NCBI RefSeq assembly: GCF_003236295.1
Contig: NZ_POTW01000016.1
Location: 1 to 64,000, forward strand
Reading direction: 5' to 3'
DNA from: Jiangella anatolica
GTDB taxonomy: Bacteria; Actinomycetota; Actinomycetes; Jiangellales; Jiangellaceae
DNA: 64,000 nucleotides
Each line of letters starts with the position of its first letter. Position 1 is the stretch's first letter. A program made the translations under genes and the position numbers. This document shows, piece by piece, positions 18,091 to 26,168 of the stretch. The notes below the pieces were generated by a model that saw only the letters and a program-made list of their open reading frames with translations, was not told the origin of the DNA and searched no databases.

Positions 18091-18695
18091 CGAAGCGCCC
18101 TTTCCCAGAACGGGCCCCGTGCGGTCTCGCCGTCGGGCTCGGGTTCGGGCCGCACGGCGTCCGGCTCGTCGTCGGAGGCGTACCGGCCGCGCTCGCGGTC
18201 ACGCTCCTCCTCGATCGTGTTGCCGAGGAAGACGGTGGCGAGGAAGCCGAACGCGGCCGCCAGCAGCACCGTCGTCAGCGCCGTGGGCGAGGTCTCGACG
18301 AACTCCGGCGGAGCGGCCGTGTAGGCGACCTCGTACGCGCCGACGACCGCTGCCGCCCCGATCAGGAAGGACCACAGCGGCAGCCGGCCGGAGGTCAGGA
18401 ACGCGATGAGCAGGCACGCCAGCACGACCAGCATCGCGGCGACGCCGCGTCCGGCGGACGTGTCGGGAAGCCAGGCGGCCCGCAGCGCGTAGCCGAGCCA
18501 GGCCAGCAGCGCACCGGCCAGCAGGCCGGCCGCTCGCTCCCACGGCTGCCGATCCGGTACGACGCCGGTCGCGCCACCGAGCGCCGCCCCCAGCAGGGCG
18601 ACGTGCTCGAGTTCCAGCCCGAGCCAGTCGCCCCCGAAGACCAGTACGCCGGTCGCCACAGCCAAGAAGACCCCTGGCAGGAAATAGCCCCTCAT
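18087..18695 (-). CDS. Hypothetical membrane protein coupled to the heptad-repeat protein
   Basis: 202 residues from ATG 18695, with a GAGAGGAAG Shine-Dalgarno just upstream. I do not recognise the family. About six membrane helices span residues 3-160, and a charged Asp/Glu/Arg-rich cytoplasmic tail of 40 residues ends the protein. Its stop overlaps the start of the heptad-repeat protein by 4 bp, so the pair is very likely co-translated and may form one complex, with this protein as the membrane base. Confidence 0.7.
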   Translation of the reverse strand: MRGYFLPGVFLAVATGVLVFGGDWLGLELEHVALLGAALGGATGVVPDRQPWERAAGLLAGALLAWLGYALRAAWLPDTSAGRGVAAMLVVLACLLIAFLTSGRLPLWSFLIGAAAVVGAYEVAYTAAPPEFVETSPTALTTVLLAAAFGFLATVFLGNTIEEERDRERGRYASDDEPDAVRPEPEPDGETARGPFWERALR

Positions 18696-18742
18696 CGCTT
18701 CCTCTCCGGCGGACGTCCACGGCCACCGCGTCAATGAGGAGA

Positions 18743-18767
18743 CTTCTTACCAGCCAGTAACAAGAAG
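18743..18767. promoter_or_regulatory. Palindromic operator candidate upstream of the heptad-protein operon
   Basis: TTAC-N6-GTAA (18747-18760) is nested with CTTCTT-N13-AAGAAG (18743-18748 with 18762-18767), about 50 bp upstream of the start at 18695. TTAC-N6-GTAA dyads are typical of TetR-family operators; no TetR gene is in the window. Confidence 0.35.
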
Positions 18768-18789
18768 GTCCAGTACTTTCAGCAAGAAA

Positions 18790-19015
18790 CTTGGTCATGC
18801 AAGCACAACCGTGACATGAGGGACACAGCGAGCCGGAGGAGGCCAGCGCAGACGACCCCAGCAGAGTCGGTAGCCGACCCCGAGCGGACCAGAAGAGGCC
18901 AGCGAACCGGCAGAACAGCGAGGCCAGGAGCCAGGGCCCATCTTCCGGCGCCCCCGACACTGGAAGCAGCAGGGGGCAGGCCAACGTGGCAAACCCAACG
19001 AACGAGCGCCCGGCC
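18790..19015 (+). repeat. Strand-skewed intergenic element, copy A
   Basis: The 368-bp gap 18696-19063 holds no gene. From about 18790 the plus strand is purine/AC-rich and poor in T, built from degenerate GCGAGCC / GGCCAGCGAACC units. Two blocks, gagccagggccc near 18928 and aacgtggcaaacccaacg starting at 18983, recur with few changes in the reverse orientation at 42830-42851 and 42676-42707. The element ends just before the flippase gene. Confidence 0.7.
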
Positions 19016-19063
19016 AACGCAAGCCCGGCCACCGAAGCCCGCAAGCCTGGCACGATAGGGCGC

Positions 19064-20299
19064 GTGCCGCAGCTCGTCAGACGCCTGCTCGGCGCCGGTC
19101 GCAGCTCCGCGGGGCTGCTCGCTCTCGGCACGAGCGTCGGCAACCTGCTCGGATACGCCCTCACGGTCGCCGGCGCCCGCCGCCTCGGCCCGCACGAGTT
19201 CGGCGCCTTCAGCGCCCTCCTCGCCCTCATCATCGTCGGCAACGTCGCAGCGCTCGCGGTCCAGGCGACCACGGCCCGAGCAGCGGCGACCGGCCGTCCC
19301 GTTGCCCCGGCAGTCCGCTCCGGCCTCATCCTCGCCATCACGATCGGCATCGCGCTGACGGCGCTCAGCCCGGCCGCCGAGTCCGTGCTGCAGCTGCCGT
19401 CGCCGACGCCGGCAATCGCTGCCGCCGTCGCGATCGCGGCGCTCACCGCCACGGCGCCGTCGCTGGGGATCGTGCAGGGCCGGGAGCGGTTCGGACTGCT
19501 CGCGGCGCTGGTGACGATCCAGGCGGCGCTGCGCGTCGGCGGCGGGCTGGCCGGGATGGCGCTGGAGCCGACCGCGACCAGCGCGCTGATCGGCATCGCG
19601 GCCGGGTTCGCCGCCGCCGGCGTGGTCGCCTGGCTGGCCGCGCGGCCGGCGTCGCTGTTCTCGCGGCGCGGCGGGTTCGCGGTTCGCGCGACGCTGTCGT
19701 CGGGCGCGATGCTGCTGGGCTTTGTCGTGCTGACGAACATCGACGTGATCCTGGCCCGGCACGTGCTGTCGCCCGAGGTCAGCGGCCTCTATGCGGCCGG
19801 GTCGATCTTCACCAAGATCGCCTTCTGGCTGCCGCAATTCGTCCCGCTGCTGGCCTTCCCGGCGCTGGCCGACCCGCTGCGGCGGCGCTCCGCGGTGACG
19901 CTCGGGGTGACGGCGGTCGCGGTCAGCGGCGCCGCGCTGACGGCGCTGTGCTGGGCGTTCGCCGACCCCGCCGTCGACCTCGTCGCCGGACCGTCCTACG
20001 ACGACGTCGTGGCGTGGGTGCCCGGGTTCGCCGGGCTCGGCGCGCTCTACGCGCTGGCGCACCTGCTGGTCTACGCGCACCTGGCCCGACGCGACCGCTG
20101 GACGACCGGCGTGCTGTGGGTGGTGCTGGCGGCCTACGTGCTGACCGTCGAACTGTGGGCGACGACGCTGGCGGGCGTGCTGGTCCCGGGCCTGGTCGCG
20201 GCCGCCCTGATCGTGCTGTGGGGCCTGGCCCGCGAGCGGCTCGGCACCCCGTCCCCGGTTGAGGGAACGGAGAGCGCGGTCGCTCCGGCGACTACCTGA
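19064..20299 (+). CDS. Polysaccharide/lipid-linked oligosaccharide flippase (MOP superfamily)
   Basis: 411 residues from GTG 19064. It has about twelve membrane helices and the N-terminal pattern of Wzx-like transporters ([32 protein letters not shown]), which move lipid-linked glycans across the membrane. An in-frame GTG at 18986 would add 26 residues, but that stretch derives from the repeated intergenic element, whose second copy is not at a gene start; I therefore prefer 19064, preceded by AGGG. Only this gene of the block is on the plus strand. It converges with, and overlaps by 8 bp, the transglycosylase gene. Confidence 0.88.
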   Translation: MPQLVRRLLGAGRSSAGLLALGTSVGNLLGYALTVAGARRLGPHEFGAFSALLALIIVGNVAALAVQATTARAAATGRPVAPAVRSGLILAITIGIALTALSPAAESVLQLPSPTPAIAAAVAIAALTATAPSLGIVQGRERFGLLAALVTIQAALRVGGGLAGMALEPTATSALIGIAAGFAAAGVVAWLAARPASLFSRRGGFAVRATLSSGAMLLGFVVLTNIDVILARHVLSPEVSGLYAAGSIFTKIAFWLPQFVPLLAFPALADPLRRRSAVTLGVTAVAVSGAALTALCWAFADPAVDLVAGPSYDDVVAWVPGFAGLGALYALAHLLVYAHLARRDRWTTGVLWVVLAAYVLTVELWATTLAGVLVPGLVAAALIVLWGLARERLGTPSPVEGTESAVAPATT

Positions 20300-21950
20300 C
20301 CGGCCGGCCGAACCAGCGGCGGCGGCTGGTCGTCCGCGCCGCCGGGGTCGCGGTGTTCGGCGTCTCGGCCGCGGTCGGCTCCGGCGCGGACTCGGTCGGC
20401 GTGCTCTCGGCCGTCGGCGGCTCCGTGGACGGCTCCTCGGTCGGCGCCGGGCAGTCCGGGTCGGTCTCGGGGGTGCCCTCGGCCGGGCAGACGCCGTCCT
20501 CGGTCGGCGTCTCGGTGCCGTCCTCGGTCCCTGCGGCGTCGCCGGTCTCGGTGCCGCTGGCGTCGCCGGTCTCGGTGCCGCCGGTCTCCGTGCCCGTGTC
20601 GGTCCCGGTCTCGGTCCCCGTCTCGGTCCCGGTCTCGGTCCCCGTCTCGGTCCCGGTGTCGGTGCCCGTGTCCGTTCCGGTGTCGGTGCCCGTGTCCGTT
20701 CCGGTGTCGGTGCCGGTGTCCGTTCCGGTGTCCGTGCCCGTCTCGGCCCCGGTATCGGTGCCCGTGTCCGTCCCGACGTCGGTACCCGTATCGGTGCCGG
20801 TCTCCGTTCCGGTGTCGGTACCCGTATCGGTGCCCGTGTCCGTCCCGACGTCCGTGCCCGTTTCGCTACCGGATACGTCGCCACCACCGTCATCGTCACC
20901 GGGCGGCGTGGTCGGAGGCTTCGTGGGCGGCGGCGTGAAGACCGGCGGCGTCGTGGCCGGAGGCTTCGTCGGCGGCGGGGTGGTCCCCGGCGGCGTGGTG
21001 CCGGGCGGCGTCGTCGGCTCCGGGTCCGGCGGGGTGGTCCCCGGCGGGGTCGGCGACGGCGTGCCGGACGGGTTCGGCGCGTCGGTCGACGCCGGCGGCA
21101 GCGGCGGGCCGGCCGGGCCCGGGCCGGGCGTCTCGGTGATGTAGCCGTTGCCGTTGTCGTAGGCGCGGATCCACGACATCACGTTGTTCGCGTACGTGGT
21201 CGACGGGTTGTAGCGCATCAGCGCGGCCCGCAGCTGCGCCTCGTCGGCCAGGTTCCCGCCGCCGGCGCACAGGTACTTGGCGGCGGCGAGCGTGGCGTCG
21301 AAGACGTTGTGCGGGTCGACGGAGCTGTCGCCGTTGCCGTCGGCGCCGTAGGCCTTCCAGGTGCCGGGGATGAACTGCATCGGGCCGACCGCGCGGTCCC
21401 AGACCGTGTCGCCGTCCCACCGGCCGCCGTCGCTGTCGCCGATGGAGGCGAAGCCGTTCCCGTTCAGCGCCGGGCCGACGATGCGCGGCTGCACGTCGCC
21501 GTTGGCCGCGACCTGCCCGCCGTTCGCGTGCCCGGACTCGATCTTGCCGATGCCGGCGAGGATCTCCCAGCGGATGCCGCAGCCCGGGTTCTCCAGCGTC
21601 AGCTGGGCGGCGGCGTTCTGGTACGCCTCCAGGACCAGGCCCGGGATGCCCAGACCGCTGGCGAGGGTCTGTGTGACGACGCCCGGCGACGCGCCCGGGC
21701 CGAGCATGAACCCGCCCGCGATCGCGGCCGCGTTGTCGGCGACCACCGTGACCGAGGCCTGGCCGTCGGTGTGGTCGCTGGAGACGATGGCGTCGCCGCG
21801 ACCGTGGTAGATGTCATCGGACTCGCCGTCGGGATAGTCCGACGACGCCGAGACCAGCGAGGTCGGACCCGGAAGTCCCGCTGCTCCCCCAAGGCACAGG
21901 ACCCCCGAAGTCGCCACGACGGCTCCAGCGGCTCGCAACACAGGGCGCAA
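20292..21950 (-). CDS. Secreted lytic transglycosylase with Thr/Asp/Gly repeat tail
   Basis: 552 residues from TTG 21950, supported by CGGGAG 6 nt upstream. A signal-like segment (1-30) is followed by an SLT-type lysozyme domain (about 105-270): the catalytic Glu is E138 in GKIESGH, with [16 protein letters not shown] and the [10 protein letters not shown] / MRYNPS blocks downstream. Lytic transglycosylases cleave peptidoglycan between MurNAc and GlcNAc. After residue 275 comes a proline-threonine linker, then about 110 residues of GTDTG/GTETG repeats, an acidic segment and a basic end ([10 protein letters not shown]). The tail probably spans or grips the cell wall. Confidence 0.88.
   Translation of the reverse strand: MRPVLRAAGAVVATSGVLCLGGAAGLPGPTSLVSASSDYPDGESDDIYHGRGDAIVSSDHTDGQASVTVVADNAAAIAGGFMLGPGASPGVVTQTLASGLGIPGLVLEAYQNAAAQLTLENPGCGIRWEILAGIGKIESGHANGGQVAANGDVQPRIVGPALNGNGFASIGDSDGGRWDGDTVWDRAVGPMQFIPGTWKAYGADGNGDSSVDPHNVFDATLAAAKYLCAGGGNLADEAQLRAALMRYNPSTTYANNVMSWIRAYDNGNGYITETPGPGPAGPPLPPASTDAPNPSGTPSPTPPGTTPPDPEPTTPPGTTPPGTTPPPTKPPATTPPVFTPPPTKPPTTPPGDDDGGGDVSGSETGTDVGTDTGTDTGTDTGTETGTDTGTDVGTDTGTDTGAETGTDTGTDTGTDTGTDTGTDTGTDTGTDTGTETGTETGTETGTETGTDTGTETGGTETGDASGTETGDAAGTEDGTETPTEDGVCPAEGTPETDPDCPAPTEEPSTEPPTAESTPTESAPEPTAAETPNTATPAARTTSRRRWFGRPVR
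20530..20880 (-). repeat. Codon-level tandem repeat encoding the GTDTG/GTETG tail
   Basis: Coding minisatellite inside the transglycosylase gene. Units of 6 or 12 bp encode Gly-Thr-Asp-Thr or Gly-Thr-Glu-Thr and are more than 80% alike in DNA. Longer identical stretches suggest recent slippage; copy number probably varies between strains. Confidence 0.85.
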
Positions 21951-22057
21951 TGCGGACTCCCGTTCTCACGACGTCCCCACGAGCCTCGCATGCGATCGTC
22001 CGTTCGGTCTACCCCACAGTGCAAACAGATGACCAACGTGTGGTTTACACGGAGGGA

Positions 22058-24748
22058 TCAGTGGCCCGCCTCGTGCCAGGTACGCCCGATTCCGACCGAA
22101 ACGTCCAGCGGCACCCGCAGCGGATAGGCATCGCCCATCTCGCGCCGGACCAGCTCCTCGACCTGCTCGCGCTCCCCCTCGGCCACCTCGAGCACCAGTT
22201 CGTCGTGCACCTGCAGCAGCATCCGCGAGGACAGCTTCTGCGCCGCCAGCGCCTGGTCGACCTTGAGCATCGCCACCTTGACGATGTCGGCCGCCGACCC
22301 CTGGATCGGCGCGTTCAGCGCCATCCGCTCGGCCATTTCGCGGCGCTGCCGGTTGTCGCTGGTGAGGTCGGGCAGGTAGCGGCGCCGGCCCAGCATGGTC
22401 TCGGTCCAGCCGACCATGCGGGCCCGCTCGACCACCTCGCTGAGGTAGTCGCGCACCCCGCCGAACGTCTCGAAGTACTCGTCCATGAGGCTCTGCGCCT
22501 CGGCCACCGCGATGTTGAGCTGCCGGGACAGCCCGTACGACGACAGGCCGTAGGCGAGGCCGTAGTTCATCGCCTTGATCTTGGCCCGCTGCGCCGGGCT
22601 GACCTCGTCGGCCGGCACGTCGAACACCCGCGACGCGGTGACGGAGTGGAAGTCCATGCCGGACGCGAACGCGTCGATCAGCGCCTGGTCGTCGGACAGG
22701 TGCGCCATGATGCGCATCTCGATCTGGCTGTAGTCGGCGCTGAGCAGCGCCTCGCACTCCGGGCCGACGACGAACGCCTCGCGGATGCGCCGCCCCTCGT
22801 CGGTGCGGATCGGGATGTTCTGCAGGTTCGGGTCGGTCGACGACAGCCGCCCGGTGGCGGCGATGGTCTGCACGAATGTGGTGTGGATGCGGCCGTCGTC
22901 GGAGACGGAGCTCAGCAGCCCCTCGACGGTGACCCGCAGCTTGGACGCGTCGCGGTGGCGCAACAGCGCGGCCAGGAACGGGTGCTCGGTCTTCGCGTAC
23001 AGCTCGGCCAGCGAATCCGCGTCGGTGGTGTAGCCGGTCTTGGTGCGCTTCGTCTTCGGCATGCCGAGGTCGTCGAAGAGGATCGCCTGCAACTGCTTCG
23101 GCGAGCCGAGGTTGACGTCGCGGCGGCCGATGGCGTCGTAGGCGTCGTCGGCGGCCTGGGCGACGTTGCCGGCGAACTCGGACTCCAGCGCCTGCAGGTG
23201 GTCGAGGTCGACGGCGATGCCGGCCCGCTCCATGCCGGCCAGCACGCCGACCAGCGGCAGCTCGACCTGCTCGAGCAGCGTGTGGCCGCCCTTCTTGTCC
23301 AGCTCGGCCTCCAGCGCCTCGGCGAGGTCGAGGACGGCCCGGGCCCGGACGGTCTCGTCGGCGCCCAGCTGCTCCTCGTCGCCGCCGTCGAGGGAGAGCT
23401 GGACGGCGCCGCCGGCGTCCTCGGCCCGCAGCTCGCGGTTGAGGAAGCGCAGCACGAGGTCGGCGAGGTTGTAGGACCGCTGGCCGGGCAGCGCGAGGAA
23501 CGCCGTCAGCTCGGTGTCGGCCGCGAGGCCCTGCAGCGGCCAGCCGCGGGCGGCCAGCGCGTGCATCGGCCCCTTGGCGTCGTGCATGACCTTGCCGCGG
23601 GCCGGGTCGGCCAGCCAGCCGGCGACGGCGGCGTCGTCCTCGGGCGTCAGGCCGGCGGGCTCGAACCAGCCGCCGGCGCCGTCGCCGGTCGCGATGGCCA
23701 CCTCGGTGATCTCGCCGGTACCGCGCGACCAGTGGCCGCGCACCGACAGCCCGGCCCGGCCCTCGCCCAGGTGCTCGGCGAGCCAGCCGGCCACCTCGCC
23801 GGGGTTGAGGTGCACCGCATCGATCTCGAAGCCCTCCTCGGCCTCCGGTGCGGTGTCGGGCTCGAGGTACTCGTAGAGGCGGTCGCGCAGCACCCGGAAC
23901 TGCAGGGTGTCGAAGAGCTGGTGGACGGCCTCGCGGTCCCACGTCTGCCGGATGAGGTCGTCGAGGCGGACGTCGAGCGGGACGTCGCGGACCAGCTCGG
24001 TGAGCTGCCGGTTGGTGAGCACCTGGCCGAGGTGGGCACGCAGCGCGTCGCCGGCCTTGCCCTTGACCTCGTCGACCCGCTCGACCAGCGACTCCAGGCC
24101 ACCGAACTCGACCACCCACTTGACCGCGGTCTTCTCACCCACGCCGGGGATGTTGGGGAGGTTGTCCGACGGGTCGCCGCGCAGCGCCGCGAAGTCGGGG
24201 TACTGCGCCGGGGTGAGTCCGTACTTCTCCAGCACCGACTCTGGCGTCATGCGGTTCAGGTCGGACACCCCGCGACGCGGGTAGAGCACCGTCACCCGGT
24301 CGGTGACCAGCTGGAAGGCGTCGCGGTCGCCGGTGCAGATGGAGACGTCGACGCCGTCCTTCTCGGCCATGCTGGCCAGCGTGGCGATGACGTCGTCGGC
24401 CTCGTACCCGTCCTTCTCCACGTACGGGATCTTGAGCGCGCCCAGCACCTCCTTGACGAGGTCGAGCTGGCCGCTGAACTCCTCCGGCGACTTGGTGCGG
24501 TTGGCCTTGTACTCCGGGAACGCCTCGCTGCGGAACGTCTTGCGGGACACGTCGAAGGCCACCGCGACGTGCGTCGGCGCCTCGTCGCGCAGCACGTTGA
24601 TGAGCATCGACGTGAAGCCGTACACGCCCTCGGTGTGCTGGCCGGTCGTCGTGACCAGGTTGGCGTCCTTCAGCGCGTAGAACGCGCGATAGGCCAGCGA
24701 GTGACCGTCGAGGAGCAGGAGGCGGGGAGTATCGGATGCGGCAACCAC
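22058..24748 (-). CDS. polA: DNA polymerase I
   Basis: 896 residues. Residues 1-180 are the 5'-3' exonuclease (LLLDGHSLAYRAFYAL; YEADDVIATLA; CTGDRDAFQLV; GVGEKTAVKW). The central region (about 300-480) has the 3'-5' exonuclease fold, but I do not see the DxE metal motif, so proofreading is probably absent, as in mycobacterial PolA. The polymerase domain shows motif A DYSQIEMRIMAHLS, motif B RAKIKAMNYGLAYGLS and motif C QVHDELVLEV. It fills gaps in repair and replaces RNA primers. GTG 24748 is the start. Core gene; the 108-bp gap to the transglycosylase start holds nothing evident. Confidence 0.98.
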   Translation of the reverse strand: MVAASDTPRLLLLDGHSLAYRAFYALKDANLVTTTGQHTEGVYGFTSMLINVLRDEAPTHVAVAFDVSRKTFRSEAFPEYKANRTKSPEEFSGQLDLVKEVLGALKIPYVEKDGYEADDVIATLASMAEKDGVDVSICTGDRDAFQLVTDRVTVLYPRRGVSDLNRMTPESVLEKYGLTPAQYPDFAALRGDPSDNLPNIPGVGEKTAVKWVVEFGGLESLVERVDEVKGKAGDALRAHLGQVLTNRQLTELVRDVPLDVRLDDLIRQTWDREAVHQLFDTLQFRVLRDRLYEYLEPDTAPEAEEGFEIDAVHLNPGEVAGWLAEHLGEGRAGLSVRGHWSRGTGEITEVAIATGDGAGGWFEPAGLTPEDDAAVAGWLADPARGKVMHDAKGPMHALAARGWPLQGLAADTELTAFLALPGQRSYNLADLVLRFLNRELRAEDAGGAVQLSLDGGDEEQLGADETVRARAVLDLAEALEAELDKKGGHTLLEQVELPLVGVLAGMERAGIAVDLDHLQALESEFAGNVAQAADDAYDAIGRRDVNLGSPKQLQAILFDDLGMPKTKRTKTGYTTDADSLAELYAKTEHPFLAALLRHRDASKLRVTVEGLLSSVSDDGRIHTTFVQTIAATGRLSSTDPNLQNIPIRTDEGRRIREAFVVGPECEALLSADYSQIEMRIMAHLSDDQALIDAFASGMDFHSVTASRVFDVPADEVSPAQRAKIKAMNYGLAYGLSSYGLSRQLNIAVAEAQSLMDEYFETFGGVRDYLSEVVERARMVGWTETMLGRRRYLPDLTSDNRQRREMAERMALNAPIQGSAADIVKVAMLKVDQALAAQKLSSRMLLQVHDELVLEVAEGEREQVEELVRREMGDAYPLRVPLDVSVGIGRTWHEAGH

Positions 24749-24810
24749 GCGGCAACAGTAGTAGCCGCCTCCGACAATGTCGCAGGGTCCGGGGAGATAT
24801 CGTCCGGGCC

Positions 24811-25233
24811 ATGACCGACTCCGTCGCCGCGTACAACCGGCAGCCCGGCCTGCCGTCCTCGTCGCTGGACTCGAGGATGGGCATCGAGTACCTCGAAACG
24901 AGCGCCGAGCGGGTCGTCGCCCGGATGCCGGTCGAGGGCAACACCCAGCCGTTCGGCCTGCTGCACGGCGGCGCGTCGGCGGTGCTGGCCGAGAGCGTGG
25001 GCTCGGTCGCGGCCAACCTGCACGGCGCGCCGGACCGCTACGCCGTCGGCGTCGACCTCAACGCCACCCACCACCGCGGCGTCCGGTCCGGTCACGTCAC
25101 CGCGGTCGCCACGCCGGCGCACCTGGGCCGCAGCTCGGCCAGCTACGAGGTCGTCATCACCGACGACGAGGACCGGCGGGTCTGCACCGCGCGGCTCACC
25201 TGCTTCCTGATCCCGATCGAGCCCGGCGACTGA
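24811..25233 (+). CDS. PaaI-family hotdog thioesterase
   Basis: 140 residues, a single hotdog fold. The catalytic-site block QPFGLLHGGASAVLAESVGS (residues about 49-68) is typical of 4-hydroxybenzoyl-CoA/PaaI-type thioesterases, and VGVDLNATHHRGV follows as expected. It hydrolyses an acyl-CoA; the natural substrate is unknown. The gene is divergent from polA and followed after 7 bp by the DUF554 gene. Confidence 0.92.
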   Translation: MTDSVAAYNRQPGLPSSSLDSRMGIEYLETSAERVVARMPVEGNTQPFGLLHGGASAVLAESVGSVAANLHGAPDRYAVGVDLNATHHRGVRSGHVTAVATPAHLGRSSASYEVVITDDEDRRVCTARLTCFLIPIEPGD

Positions 25234-25240
25234 CGGCGGC

Positions 25241-25990
25241 ATGTTCCCGGGGTTCGGCACCGTCCTCAACGTCGTCACCGTCGTCGCCGGCTCGGCCGCC
25301 GGCCTGCTCGTCGGCCACCGGCTGCCCCAGCGCACCCGAGACGTGGTCACCGACGCGCTCGGGCTGGTCACGCTGCTCATCGCGGCGCTGTCCGCGGCCG
25401 CCGTCCTCGACGCCGGGTTCGCCGAGTCCGTCGGCGACTCCGCGACCGTGCTGATCGTGCTGGGCGCGCTGCTGATCGGCGGCATCGCCGGCTCGCTGCT
25501 TCGGATCGAGGCCCGCATCGAGGACGTCGGCGCCGGCCTGCAGCGGCGGCTGTCCCGTGACGGCGACGGCGAGGCCCGGCGGCGCTTCATCGAAGGCTTC
25601 CTCACCACGTCGCTGCTGTTCTGCGTCGGTCCGCTGACGATCCTCGGCTCGCTCTCCGACGGCATGGGCCTGGGCTACGACCAGCTGGCGCTGAAGGCGA
25701 CGATGGACGGGTTCGCCGCGGTCGCGTTCGCGGCGTCGTTCGGCTGGGGCGTCATGGCCTCCGCGCTCGCCGTCCTCGTCGTCCAGGGGCTGCTGACGCT
25801 GGGCGGCGTGGCGGCCGGGAACCTGCTCGGCGACGCGTACGTGTCCGCCATCACAGCGACGGGCGGGCTGCTGCTCGTCGGCGTCGCGCTGCGGCTGCTG
25901 CGGATGAAGCCGCTTCCGGTCGGCGATCTGCTCCCCGCGCTGCTCGTGGCTCCGCTACTTGTCAGTATTGTTGCCGCGATTAGGTCCTGA
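25241..25990 (+). CDS. DUF554 family membrane protein
   Basis: 249 residues with six or seven membrane helices. The N terminus (FPGFGTVLNVVTVVAGSAAG), the GFLTTSLLFCVGPLTILGS block near residue 125 and the DGFAAVAFAASFGWGV block near 155 are DUF554 hallmarks (YdfK/YqgA family). The function is unknown; a small-molecule transport role has been suggested for relatives. ATG 25241 lies 7 bp after the thioesterase stop, so the two are probably co-transcribed. The 178-bp gap that follows (25991-26168) should hold the liv promoter. Confidence 0.92.
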   Translation: MFPGFGTVLNVVTVVAGSAAGLLVGHRLPQRTRDVVTDALGLVTLLIAALSAAAVLDAGFAESVGDSATVLIVLGALLIGGIAGSLLRIEARIEDVGAGLQRRLSRDGDGEARRRFIEGFLTTSLLFCVGPLTILGSLSDGMGLGYDQLALKATMDGFAAVAFAASFGWGVMASALAVLVVQGLLTLGGVAAGNLLGDAYVSAITATGGLLLVGVALRLLRMKPLPVGDLLPALLVAPLLVSIVAAIRS

Positions 25991-26168
25991 CGTGCGGGAA
26001 CGCGTTGACGTCACCATGTGGTATCGGTCCGGACTCGGGCCCCTCGTAGCCTCGGAGACGTCCCAGAAGCGAGTTATGCTCCGGCACGAACGTCTGACGA
26101 TCGGACGACCGATCTGACGTGTGGCTGCCACACGTGAGCCGGTCCTGGGAGCGGGAGGTACATCACAC

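Noticed and set aside
18986-19063. Extended N terminus of the flippase (MANPTNERPANA...)
   Set aside because: The same peptide-coding block recurs at 42.7 kb away from any start codon, so it belongs to the intergenic element.
20530-20880. CRISPR-like array of short direct repeats
   Set aside because: Units are in-frame codon repeats of a Thr/Asp tail with no unique spacers and no cas genes nearby.
21950-24814. 954-codon plus-strand frame opposite polA
   Set aside because: PolA motifs A, B and C lie in the minus-strand frame; the plus frame has no family features.
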